A stretch of 64,000 bases of DNA from JAPORK01 sp026710285 (lineage in GTDB: Bacteria; Pseudomonadota; Gammaproteobacteria; Pseudomonadales; Endozoicomonadaceae): positions 2,108,001 to 2,172,000 of the forward strand of contig OZ241746.1 in assembly GCA_965201045.1 (NCBI GenBank). The letters run 5' to 3'. Below are positions 1 to 7,928 of this stretch, one piece after another. A program made the position numbers and the translations under genes. Below the pieces are notes generated by a model, which saw only the letters and a list, made by a program, of their open reading frames with translations, was not told where the DNA came from and did not search any database. Each line of letters opens with the position of its first letter. The first letter of the stretch is position 1.

Positions 1-1390
1 AAACCCGGCTCATTTGCCCGGCGCCAATCCCTATAGTTTGACCATCTTTCACAAGGACAATAGCATTTGATTTAACAAATTGTACTACCTGCGCTGCAAA
101 CATTAAATCAGTCATCTCTGTTTCTGTTGGTTTGCGCTCAGTAACGATCTCTGTTTCTTGCAGGTGCGGTGCAATTTCACTTGTGGTTTGTAACAGGAGC
201 CCACCAGAAATCCATTTATAATTGTATTCAGGACGACATACGCTTGCCAACTCTCCAAACGCGAGTGTGCGCAGATTTTTTTTAGCAGTAAAAACATCTG
301 CGGCTTCCGGAGTAATTTCAGGAGCAATAATAACCTCAGCAAACTGCTGAGCAATAATTGTAGCAGCGGTTTCTTTATCCAGAGAGCAGTTGAATGCAAT
401 AATACCCCCAAATGCCGAAACAGGATCTGCGGCAAAGGCTCGCTGGTACGCCTGTAGCGATGTGCTTCCTAAGGCGACACCACAGGGATTGGCATGTTTA
501 ACAATAACACAAGCTGTGGTATTGAAGCTGGTTACACAGGAAAATGCTGCATCGGAATCAACAAGGTTATTATAAGAGAGCGCTTTTCCCTGTTGCTGCT
601 TAGCTGTTGCCAGCGTAGCAGCGGATGATGGCGACTGTTGCGTATAAAATGCACTTTTCTGGTGTGGGTTTTCTCCGTAGCGAAGATCTGCTTGCTTGCA
701 AAAAGAGAGACCGAGCTGCTCAGGAAACAGTTGTTCTGATGTATTGTTACTCTCTTCAGCCGTTACGGGAGCGCTGCTATTTATGCAATCTGTTGTCTGT
801 TTATGAAGATAGTTCTGAATAGCAGTATCATATTCAGCAGTATGCGCAAACGCTTTGATGGCCAGGGAAAATCTTGTTTTTTCACTGATTCCCCCGGTCG
901 TATCGATTTCTGTTATTACTTGTTGATAATCAGCAGGATCAACAACAACTGCGACGTAGCGATAATTTTTCGCTGCTGCTCTTATCATGGCAGGTCCGCC
1001 AATATCAATATTTTCAATCGCCACTGGCAGCTCACAGTCAGCACGTGCAACCGTTTCACGAAACGGATACAGATTGACAACCACCAGATCAATTGCATCA
1101 ATAGCATGATCTTGCATGACTTGTTGATCAGTATCCCTTCTGCCAAGAATTCCACCATAAATTTTTGGATGTAATGTTTTAACCCGACCACCCATAATTT
1201 CAGGATAACCAGTATAGTTTGAAACCGCTGTTGTTTTCACCTGATGGTTTTCAAGGAAAGTTTGCGTGCCACCGGTAGAGAGTATATCAATTTGTTTTGC
1301 TGCCAGTGTCTGAGATAAAGTTTCCAGTCCCGTTTTATCTGATACACTGATCAGTGCCCGCCGTATACAGATTTTTGCATCTGTACTCAT
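1..1390 (-). CDS. purH: PurH, bifunctional AICAR transformylase / IMP cyclohydrolase (3' end beyond window)
   Basis: PurH catalyses the last two steps of IMP synthesis in the cytoplasm: formyl transfer to AICAR, then cyclisation. One uninterrupted frame runs from an ATG at 1390 to the left edge, 463 codons. The N-terminal cyclohydrolase half shows RALISVSDKTGLE, GGRVKTLHPKIYGGIL and ENIDIGGPAMIRAAAKN. The transformylase half shows LRYGENPHQ, CVIVKHANPCGVALG (the catalytic Lys-His pair) and DPVSAFGGIIAFN, and the frame leaves the window at IGIGAGQMSRV. About 80 residues are therefore missing only because the window ends. The start lies 5 bp after the fis stop, with a GAGAG ribosome site inside the end of fis, so the two are cotranscribed as in many gammaproteobacteria. 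I see no frameshift. Confidence 0.95.
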   Translation of the reverse strand, partial: MSTDAKICIRRALISVSDKTGLETLSQTLAAKQIDILSTGGTQTFLENHQVKTTAVSNYTGYPEIMGGRVKTLHPKIYGGILGRRDTDQQVMQDHAIDAIDLVVVNLYPFRETVARADCELPVAIENIDIGGPAMIRAAAKNYRYVAVVVDPADYQQVITEIDTTGGISEKTRFSLAIKAFAHTAEYDTAIQNYLHKQTTDCINSSAPVTAEESNNTSEQLFPEQLGLSFCKQADLRYGENPHQKSAFYTQQSPSSAATLATAKQQQGKALSYNNLVDSDAAFSCVTSFNTTACVIVKHANPCGVALGSTSLQAYQRAFAADPVSAFGGIIAFNCSLDKETAATIIAQQFAEVIIAPEITPEAADVFTAKKNLRTLAFGELASVCRPEYNYKWISGGLLLQTTSEIAPHLQETEIVTERKPTETEMTDLMFAAQVVQFVKSNAIVLVKDGQTIGIGAGQMSRV

Positions 1391-1395
1391 TATTG

Positions 1396-1761
1396 TTACT
1401 CTCCGCGTTTAGATGAATCAATTTTGTGCTGTGCTATTTTTTTTATTAATGTACCTCGACTGATACCAAGCGATTTGGCAGTTCGGGTTTTATTGTGGTT
1501 TGTACGTTCCATGACAAAATTCAGTAATGCACACTCCACCTGTGCAATAACCATTTCGTATAGGTTAGCTGGTGGTTCTCCATCCAGATAAGAAAAATAA
1601 TCCTCAAGGGCATTTGTAACACTTTCATAAAGCGTCTTACAGGGCACAGCTGGTTGAGGGGTGACTTGCTGGTGTTCATTCATTATCTTTTTGTTGTCTC
1701 TGTTTTTTAAAGCGGTACTGCCTTGCTCGTGCAGATCTTTTGTACCGGAAGTAATATTCAT
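1396..1761 (-). CDS. fis: Fis, nucleoid-associated DNA-bending regulator
   Basis: Small dimeric DNA-binding protein that bends DNA and controls rRNA promoters and many other genes. The C-terminal half is typical: LYEMVIAQVECALLNFVMER followed by the helix-turn-helix NKTRTAKSLGISRGTLIKKI. The family is usually about 95-100 residues and this frame gives 121. A second ATG at 1683 would give 95 residues, the usual length. The upstream ATG at 1761 has the better ribosome site (AGAAGAGG), whereas the inner one has none that I can see, so I keep the long form and consider the start uncertain. The usual upstream partner dusB is absent here; about 300 bp of non-coding DNA precede the gene. It reads directly into purH. 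Confidence 0.9.
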   Translation of the reverse strand: MNITSGTKDLHEQGSTALKNRDNKKIMNEHQQVTPQPAVPCKTLYESVTNALEDYFSYLDGEPPANLYEMVIAQVECALLNFVMERTNHNKTRTAKSLGISRGTLIKKIAQHKIDSSKRGE

Positions 1762-2057
1762 GCAAAGACCTCTTCTGTCTGTAGCATCAAAATCATTTTT
1801 AACCCTTTTTGACTATTATTTGAAAATTAATGCGTCCAACATTCAGTCCAATCCAGCGCTTAACATTTTTGGTTATTTTATACCTTAAAAAAATATAAAC
1901 TTCAGGACTGATGATAAAACTAAAGGAATCATCCTGTACCTGGCATAATATGCAGATAATTTAACATAATCATCTATATCTTAAAAAGACCGAAATGGAC
2001 TTTTTAAAGCCAGTACAGACTTTAAAGCAGCTGTTCCATGTTACATCAAATTCAGCG

Positions 2058-2540
2058 TCAGTGCTGACGTTTTACAACGTAATCTATCGGAGGATTTATT
2101 GCTGACTTTGTTTTAGTGTCGCTTAAGTTTTCAGAATTTAGTATATTTGTTTTGTGCCATGCATCCTGTAGCTGATATTGCGTTTTTTCATTATCGCATA
2201 AGTCATAAGCACTTGAGGTTAAATGCTGATGAACATTACGATAACTTTCTGTTAGCTGGTTGATCAATTCTGCTGTTGTCATAAAATGTTGGCTGACTTT
2301 TTTACGATAACCCTGCTGTTCTTTTTCCAAGCTGTTAATTTGTAGTAGCAGCTTTTTATTTTTTTTGCCAGGTCTCAACATAAGATAAGAGATACCAATT
2401 CCTGACAAAATACCAAAAGCGAAACAAGAAATCATAACAATTAATGTTATCTGAGATAAGGGTAAATGCACATCCACGGTCGTTCTCGTATTCTCGATTT
2501 TTGTTAACAGGTACGTACTGTAATCATTGCCTTTTGACAA
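2058..2540 (-). CDS. ZapG/YhcB-like (DUF1043) inner-membrane division-associated protein
   Basis: The family comprises small inner-membrane proteins linked to envelope synthesis and cell division in Enterobacteria. There is one membrane segment at about residues 31-55 (ITLIVMISCFAFGILSGIGI), then a coiled coil with the family pattern: LEKEQQGYRKKVSQHFMTTA then ELINQLTESYRNVHQHL, matching the YhcB order of helix, SHF-AELL and YRQLYQHM. It ends with PPIDYV, like the family's PxDY. The frame opens with TTG at 2540 and has an unusual 30-residue N-terminal extension. No start has a good ribosome site; GTG at 2477 or ATG at 2435 would bring the protein closer to the normal layout with the membrane helix at the N-terminus. 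It stands alone on the minus strand. Confidence 0.65.
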   Translation of the reverse strand: MSKGNDYSTYLLTKIENTRTTVDVHLPLSQITLIVMISCFAFGILSGIGISYLMLRPGKKNKKLLLQINSLEKEQQGYRKKVSQHFMTTAELINQLTESYRNVHQHLTSSAYDLCDNEKTQYQLQDAWHKTNILNSENLSDTKTKSAINPPIDYVVKRQH

Positions 2541-2749
2541 TTTAATTTACAAGATTAAGTTAAATGCTTTTTAACTTAAAGTACAGCACTATTTTTAAAA
2601 ATTTTAAAGGTCCGCTGTGACTGTGGATACATTGTTTGACAATTATCGTTGTGAATCAATATTTTATTTTCAGCTTTACAAAATTAGTACACCTCTTTTT
2701 TAATCTGCAGAACAGGCTTTAACAAATTACTGGTGTTAGCACCAGCGTA

Positions 2750-3577
2750 TCACTGCGTTATACCTTTGTGTGTTGAGTTCAGATTTGACCTGCGTACGAA
2801 AAACCATGCAACTAATGTAATAGCAGACACTCCCAGGATAATCAGTGTTGCCAGCGCATTAATCTGTGGAGAAACACCCTGTTTGATGGAAGATAAAATA
2901 GCAATGGGTAGTGTTGTCGCACCCGGACCTGTAACAAAACTGGCAATCACTACATCATCAAGTGAGAGAGTGAACGACAAAAGCCATGCAGCAGCCAGTG
3001 CTGAAAACATCAGTGGCATCGTGATAAAGATAAATGTTTTTAAAGGTCCGGCTCCTAAATCCATTGCAGCATCTTCCAGTGTTTTATCCATTTCCTGCAA
3101 TCTGGAAGAAATGATAACGGCTGAATACGAAGTACAAAAAGTGACATGCGCCAGCCATACCGTCAAAGAACCTCTGGTTTCTGGCCATCCTGTTGCCTGG
3201 TTCAGGAAAACAAACATTAACAGCAGAGAGACACCCAGAATAACATCAGGCATGACCAAAGGAGCCGTCACCATACTACTGAAAAAAGCTTTTCCCCGAA
3301 ACGATCGGTAACGAATTAATACATAAGAGGTGATGCAGCCCAAAATAACTGCAACGGTAGCTGTGCTAAATGCAATACGGACGCTCATCCAGACGGCATT
3401 GAGCAACTCTCTGTTATTAAACAGCTCCGCATACCAGCGTGTAGAAAAACCAGTCCATACATTGACCATGCGTGAAGCATTAAAAGAGTACCCGATCAAA
3501 ATAATGATGGGTAAATATAAAAATACAAAGCCCAAAATTAAATACGATCTGCGTAAATTAATAAAAAATTGTTGCAT
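2750..3577 (-). CDS. potI: PotI, putrescine ABC transporter permease
   Basis: One of two inner-membrane permeases of the PotFGHI putrescine importer. It has about six hydrophobic segments and the binding-protein-dependent transport loop EDAAMDLGAGPLKTF at about residues 185-200, which docks on the ATPase. Several stretches match PotI rather than PotC: TAPLVMPDVILGVSLLL, SLTVWLAHVTFCTSYSAVII and LSLDDVVIASFVTGPGATTL. At 275 residues the length is normal. The ATG at 3577 lies 7 bp after the potH stop, so it is the last gene of the operon. Confidence 0.93.
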   Translation of the reverse strand: MQQFFINLRRSYLILGFVFLYLPIIILIGYSFNASRMVNVWTGFSTRWYAELFNNRELLNAVWMSVRIAFSTATVAVILGCITSYVLIRYRSFRGKAFFSSMVTAPLVMPDVILGVSLLLMFVFLNQATGWPETRGSLTVWLAHVTFCTSYSAVIISSRLQEMDKTLEDAAMDLGAGPLKTFIFITMPLMFSALAAAWLLSFTLSLDDVVIASFVTGPGATTLPIAILSSIKQGVSPQINALATLIILGVSAITLVAWFFVRRSNLNSTHKGITQ

Positions 3578-3584
3578 CTGCCTG

Positions 3585-4511
3585 TTACTCTCTTATTAAT
3601 TCTTCTGTTGCTTTCATACGATTGAATAGCCGAATCGGAACCATCAAAATGATCAGCATCATAATGGCCAGTGAAGCAGCCATGGGCCAGTCATTACTAT
3701 TAAAAAATGTTTGCCACAGTACATTACCGATCATGAGCGTCTGTGATCCGCCGAGTAGTTGTGGAATCATGACTTCACCGATGACGGGAATAAAAACTAA
3801 AAATGCACCAGCAAAAATACCTCTTTTAGATAGCGGCAAGGTTATTTTAAAAAATGCCTTTGCAGGTCGGGCGCCAAGGTCTTTAGCCGCTTCAGTTAAA
3901 GTATGAGGAATACTACGCAAACTATTATAAACCGGCAAAATCATATAAGGAAGATAGCAGTAGATGATACCTATATAGACAGCGTAATTGGTATTAAGAA
4001 TAATCAAAGGTTCTTTAATAATTCCGATTTTCATTAAAAAACTATTGAGTAAACCGTTGACGCTTAATAAATTCATCCAAGCATAAATTCTGATCAGAAA
4101 AGAGGTCCAGGAAGGCAGCATAATCAGCATAATCAACAATCCATGCAAGCTTTGTCGTGTACAAGAGATAGCCCAGGCCACAGGATATCCAATTAAAAAG
4201 CAAAGTACAGTACTAAAAAGGGCCAGTTTTATTGAGCTGATAAAAGCATACAGGTAAATATTGTCAGAAAGAAGTGATAAGTAATTGGTAAAATTTAAGG
4301 TGATATTTAAAATATGCTCAGCATACTGTGTGAGCGGTGTATAGGGCGGAATGGAGAAATCTGCTTCAGAAAAGCTGATCTTTAATACAATAATAAAAGG
4401 AATCAGAAAAAAGAGCAGAAACCAAACCGCAGGAATACCGGCAAGTGCAAAATAACCTGTACCTTTCAGTCGGGATTTTATTTTTTTTTCCGTAGAAGAT
4501 GAAGTATTCAT
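3585..4511 (-). CDS. potH: PotH, putrescine ABC transporter permease
   Basis: Second permease of the putrescine importer, 308 residues with six hydrophobic segments. The docking loop is LTEAAKDLGARPAKAFFKIT at about residues 207-226, and the family stretches VIGEVMIPQLLGGSQTLMIG and NDWPMAASLAI are present. The ATG overlaps the potG stop by 4 bp (ATGA), indicating translational coupling. Gene order F-G-H-I and sequence both favour the putrescine-specific system over the spermidine-preferential PotABCD. Confidence 0.93.
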   Translation of the reverse strand: MNTSSSTEKKIKSRLKGTGYFALAGIPAVWFLLFFLIPFIIVLKISFSEADFSIPPYTPLTQYAEHILNITLNFTNYLSLLSDNIYLYAFISSIKLALFSTVLCFLIGYPVAWAISCTRQSLHGLLIMLIMLPSWTSFLIRIYAWMNLLSVNGLLNSFLMKIGIIKEPLIILNTNYAVYIGIIYCYLPYMILPVYNSLRSIPHTLTEAAKDLGARPAKAFFKITLPLSKRGIFAGAFLVFIPVIGEVMIPQLLGGSQTLMIGNVLWQTFFNSNDWPMAASLAIMMLIILMVPIRLFNRMKATEELIRE

Positions 4512-5701
4512 GAGTTCAATACCATATTTACATTGGGCTCCCAGTGAATATACACAGGATCTTCCCAGGTAGGTCGCTCAGCCGAACGGGCAGTATTAGC
4601 CACATTGCAAAGCACAATCATACCGTTTGGTAATTTCACGTGATAAACCGAATGGGCTCCCAGATAAGCGATGTCATCTACAATACCCTGTGCCCAGTTA
4701 TACTCTGCGATCGGTTTTTCTTTGGTTAATTCGATTTTTTCAGGTCGTACCGCAATCCACACTTTTGTGGATTCAAGCGCTGCTGTAATACCGTGACCAA
4801 TATAAATTTTTGTGGGTAAAGGGTTACTTTCAATCACAACGTGGTCTGCTGCCTGGCTGGTAATATTACCTTCAAAAATATTGACCGATCCAATAAAACG
4901 GGCTGTTATCAGGCTGTTTGGTGCTTCATAAATATCAATAGGAGTGCCTTGCTGAATAACACAACCGTGGTGCATAATGCCAATATGATCAGCCATGGTC
5001 ATTGCTTCTTCCTGATCATGGGTTACCATCAGGCAAGTCACACCAACCTTCTCGATAATATCAACAACCTCCAGGCGCATTTTGGAGCGTAACTGTTTAT
5101 CCAATGCACCCATCGGTTCATCGAGTAACAATATTTTAGGACGTTTAGCCAGACTTCTTGCTAATGCCACCCTCTGCTGTTGTCCGCCTGAGAGTTGGTG
5201 TGGTTTGCGTTTTGCATACTTTTCCATATGTACAAGTCCCAGCAGCTCTTCAACTCTTGACTTTATTTCTTTGGCGGGAAGCTTATCTTGTTTAAGTCCA
5301 AAGGCAATATTTTTTTCAACGGTCATATGAGGAAACAGCGCATAGCTCTGAAACATCATATTGATTGGTCTTTTAAAAGGAGGCAGACTGGTGATGTCTT
5401 CATCATCCAGATATACACGACCAGAAGAAGGTTGTTCAAAACCGGCAAGGATTTTTAATAGTGTAGATTTTCCTGCACCTGATCCGCCGAGCAATGCAAA
5501 AATATCACCTTTGCGGATATTTAATGTAACGTCATCAAGTACAGTATGACTACCATAATATTTGCAGACTTTTTCCATTCGTAAAATGACAGGTCGTGAC
5601 TTATGACCATTTTTTCTGATTTCCGGCAAGCTTTTATTCAGGCTGTGTCCTTGTGTTTGCATTGCATTATGCCGATTTTGATTATTACTGACTTCTGCCA
5701 T
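4508..5701 (-). CDS. potG: PotG, putrescine ABC transporter ATPase
   Basis: ATP-hydrolysing subunit that drives putrescine uptake. Walker A is GGSGAGKSTLL, the signature is LSGGQQQRVALARSLAKRP, Walker B is ILLLDEPMGALD and the switch histidine lies in MVTHDQEEAMTMADHIG. A C-terminal TOBE-type domain follows, including AVRPEKIEL and AYLGAHSVYHVKLPNG, which match PotG. The frame can be opened at a TTG (5767), giving 419 residues, but the ATG at 5701 has a purine-rich AGGCGG just upstream and gives 397 residues, nearer the family's roughly 380, so I use it. It overlaps potH by 4 bp. Confidence 0.93.
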   Translation of the reverse strand: MAEVSNNQNRHNAMQTQGHSLNKSLPEIRKNGHKSRPVILRMEKVCKYYGSHTVLDDVTLNIRKGDIFALLGGSGAGKSTLLKILAGFEQPSSGRVYLDDEDITSLPPFKRPINMMFQSYALFPHMTVEKNIAFGLKQDKLPAKEIKSRVEELLGLVHMEKYAKRKPHQLSGGQQQRVALARSLAKRPKILLLDEPMGALDKQLRSKMRLEVVDIIEKVGVTCLMVTHDQEEAMTMADHIGIMHHGCVIQQGTPIDIYEAPNSLITARFIGSVNIFEGNITSQAADHVVIESNPLPTKIYIGHGITAALESTKVWIAVRPEKIELTKEKPIAEYNWAQGIVDDIAYLGAHSVYHVKLPNGMIVLCNVANTARSAERPTWEDPVYIHWEPNVNMVLNS

Positions 5702-5930
5702 CCGCCTGAGCCCTCTTTTATGCTTTTCTTTCAAAAATTTAATTTCAAGTCTGCTGTTTATAATCAATTGCTATCGCTTGCCAGGATTTTAACAGTATTT
5801 GAAAGAGTTCTATGCTAAATTATTTTAACGATAAAAACTATACCTGCGACTTTACGTTTTTATCTTTTTAATACAAAAAATTAATAACTGCTGTTGGTGT
5901 ATTTGTCTGCATAAAGAGCAGACAAAAAAG

Positions 5931-7031
5931 TTAATTGCCTGATTTTGCTTCACTCCAAAGCCGGGTGACAAGCTTTGTCAGCGGTAAAGAAAGCGGTTTA
6001 GGAACAATCAAGTGTTGCATATCATCCGCATCCGGATAAACGGCTTTATTATTGATAATTTCAGCATCGGGTAAATATTTTTTCGAAGCAGGTACTGCAT
6101 TACCATAAAAGGTAAATCCGGTATTTTTAGCCATTACTTCAGGGCTGAGCATATAGTTAATAAAGGTAAGGGCATTGTCATAATTTTTAGCATCTTTAGG
6201 AATGGTCAGCATATCGAAACTCATCAATGCTCCTTTTTTAGGGGTAATGAACGTAACTGAGATATCTTTTTTTGCCTGTTTGGCAGCCTTATTAGCCATG
6301 AAAGCATCACCATTCCAGCCAAGTGCAATACAGATATTGCCATTAGCAAGATCAGAAAGATAACGGGTTGAATCAAAATAACGCACAAAAGGGCGAACTG
6401 CGGAGATGATTTTTTTAGCTTCCTGATAATTAGCGGCTGTTGCTGTGTTAGGGTCTATGCCTTTATACAGTAGTGCACTGGCAAAAACTTCTGTGGGAGA
6501 ATCAAGGAAAGCTATACCACATGAAGAAAGTTTTTCAGCATAGACTGGATTAAAAAGCAGCTCCCACTTATCTTCTGGCATGGAAAGCTTACCCAGTGCT
6601 TTTTTGAGTAGAGCAGGATTATAGACAATACCGGTAATATCAATCATATAGGGAACACTATATTGATTTCCCGGATCATTTACTTCCAGTTTTTTAAGAA
6701 TATCTTTATCCAGGTATTTCCAGTTAGGTAGTTTACTTTTATCCAGTTTCAGCAACGCACCAGCGTGAATTCCGCGGGAAACAAAATCATTTGAGGGGAC
6801 TACAACATCATAGCCAGATTGTCCTGACAACATTTTGGCCAGTAATATTTCGTTAGTATCAAATACATCATAAACCACCTGAATTTTAGATGATTTTTCG
6901 AACTCAGGTACAACAGAAGGTGCGATGTATTGGCTCCAGTTATAAACATTTAGCTGTTTGCTTGCAGCTGATACATCGCTAAATAAGCTAAAAACAGATA
7001 AAGCTGCAATCAGCCATTTTGCTAATTTCAT
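5931..7031 (-). CDS. potF: PotF, periplasmic putrescine-binding protein
   Basis: Periplasmic receptor that binds putrescine and delivers it to PotHI. After a Sec signal (KLAKWLIAALSVFSLFSDVSA) come the family features NVYNWSQYIAPSVVPEFEK, VVYDVFDTNEILLAKMLSG and YDVVVPSNDFVSRGI, then CIALGWNGDAFMANKAA and the C-terminal AVYPDADDM. The ATG at 7031 is chosen because GGAG lies 8 bp upstream and it starts right at the signal peptide; an ATG 27 bp further up would add nine residues. About 160 bp separate it from potG. The leader contains a palindrome (7050-7073). I see no polyamine biosynthesis gene in the window, so the importer may take putrescine from the host. Confidence 0.93.
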   Translation of the reverse strand: MKLAKWLIAALSVFSLFSDVSAASKQLNVYNWSQYIAPSVVPEFEKSSKIQVVYDVFDTNEILLAKMLSGQSGYDVVVPSNDFVSRGIHAGALLKLDKSKLPNWKYLDKDILKKLEVNDPGNQYSVPYMIDITGIVYNPALLKKALGKLSMPEDKWELLFNPVYAEKLSSCGIAFLDSPTEVFASALLYKGIDPNTATAANYQEAKKIISAVRPFVRYFDSTRYLSDLANGNICIALGWNGDAFMANKAAKQAKKDISVTFITPKKGALMSFDMLTIPKDAKNYDNALTFINYMLSPEVMAKNTGFTFYGNAVPASKKYLPDAEIINNKAVYPDADDMQHLIVPKPLSLPLTKLVTRLWSEAKSGN

Positions 7032-7049
7032 TATGTTTACTCCATTTTT

Positions 7050-7073
7050 GTCCTGCATATTATGCAGCAGGAC
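7050..7073. promoter_or_regulatory. Palindrome in the potF leader
   Basis: Arms GTCCTGC and GCAGGAC flank a core in which CTGCAT also pairs with ATGCAG. It lies about 20 bp upstream of the potF ATG, close to the ribosome site. It could be an operator or an RNA hairpin controlling translation, but nothing identifies the regulator. Confidence 0.3.
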
Positions 7074-7619
7074 TCGAATATTTATAGGATAAGACAGGTT
7101 TTTTATACTATTTTTATGAATTAAGCCAGAAAAATTTTATCCGGGAGAATGATTTTTTAAAACAACGCCATATTAAAGCAGTATTACTGTGCACTATATA
7201 TAAAAAATTATGTATAACAACAAACGCCTGATAAAACAAAAAAAAGATGCAGACATTACTTTTTAACTTTATTGGCAAAAAAATCTTTTGTGGAGTTTGG
7301 CAAAACTTTCAACACTCTATTTCTTATGTTTTGATTGTAATGTCTGTTGTTAAAAAACAGCGGTTGTGAATTTAACCATCAACTCTGTGTCTTTAAATTA
7401 TAACATTGTACCCTTTTGAATAAATTTTTTTAATAAAAAGATGGGGTAAATAATCTGTAAAGTGTACGCTTTACAATCAATGCTAGCAATAATTTCATAT
7501 ATAAATCAGTATGATATATGAATAAGTCAACTCTTTTCAGGTAAACAAAATTTTGGATCGGGGCTTGCAAAACGAAGCCCCTGTACTTACCCTGCACGCC
7601 TTATATCCCCGCCCTGAAG

Positions 7620-7877
7620 CTGTCTTTTATACATAAATTTTCAACAAAAATTTCAGATAAACAGAGCAGTAAATGCAGGTGAATTAAGACAATTTCATCA
7701 ATACTACTCTATCCGCTGGCTGAGCTTGTCGAAGCCTGGATGGAGACACTTAGGTTCTAATTTCTCCCAGGCTTCGACAGGCTCAGCCCACGGTGCGTCC
7801 GGCAAAGGTTGGTATATAGCAAGAAACAAACATGCCAGAGTAAAAGACTGAATCTGAAAAATATGACTAAGAGACAG
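7620..7877. mobile_element. MITE copy 1 with Tn5/IS50-type ends and 9-bp target duplication
   Basis: The left end reads CTGTCTTTTATACATAAAT and the right end, on the opposite strand, CTGTCTCTTAGTCATATTT, closely resembling the Tn5 mosaic end CTGTCTCTTATACACATCT. Flanking 9-mers GCCCTGAAG (7611-7619) and GTCCTGAAG (7878-7886) match at 8 of 9 positions, as expected for IS4-family/IS50-group transposition. Inside is a long hairpin: arms 7718-7739 and 7767-7788 differ at one position and contain CTTCGACAGGCTCAG. There is no transposase, so it would need one in trans. Confidence 0.8.
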
Positions 7878-7928
7878 GTCCTGAAGGGCGAGGCTTTACG
7901 GCGTACAGGGTAATTATTGTTGTGCGTT

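Larger units (their letters stand above)
7032..7928. other. Non-coding stretch between potF and the RHS array
   Basis: About 900 bp without a supported gene. It holds the potF leader, an AT-rich stretch to about 7560 in which I see nothing, and a MITE (7620-7877). The short minus-strand frame at 7757-7960 lies mostly inside the MITE and I do not consider it a gene. Confidence 0.6.

Noticed and set aside
1..1390. purH first looked fragmented because only short frames were apparent in the region
   Set aside because: Reading the minus strand in the register of the ATG at 1390 gives one continuous PurH sequence to the window edge; it is simply cut by the edge.
2750..7031. Transporter as PotABCD (spermidine-preferential)
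   Set aside because: Gene order and family-specific stretches (PotI WLAHVTFCTSY, PotG AYLG-SVYHVKL) match PotFGHI.
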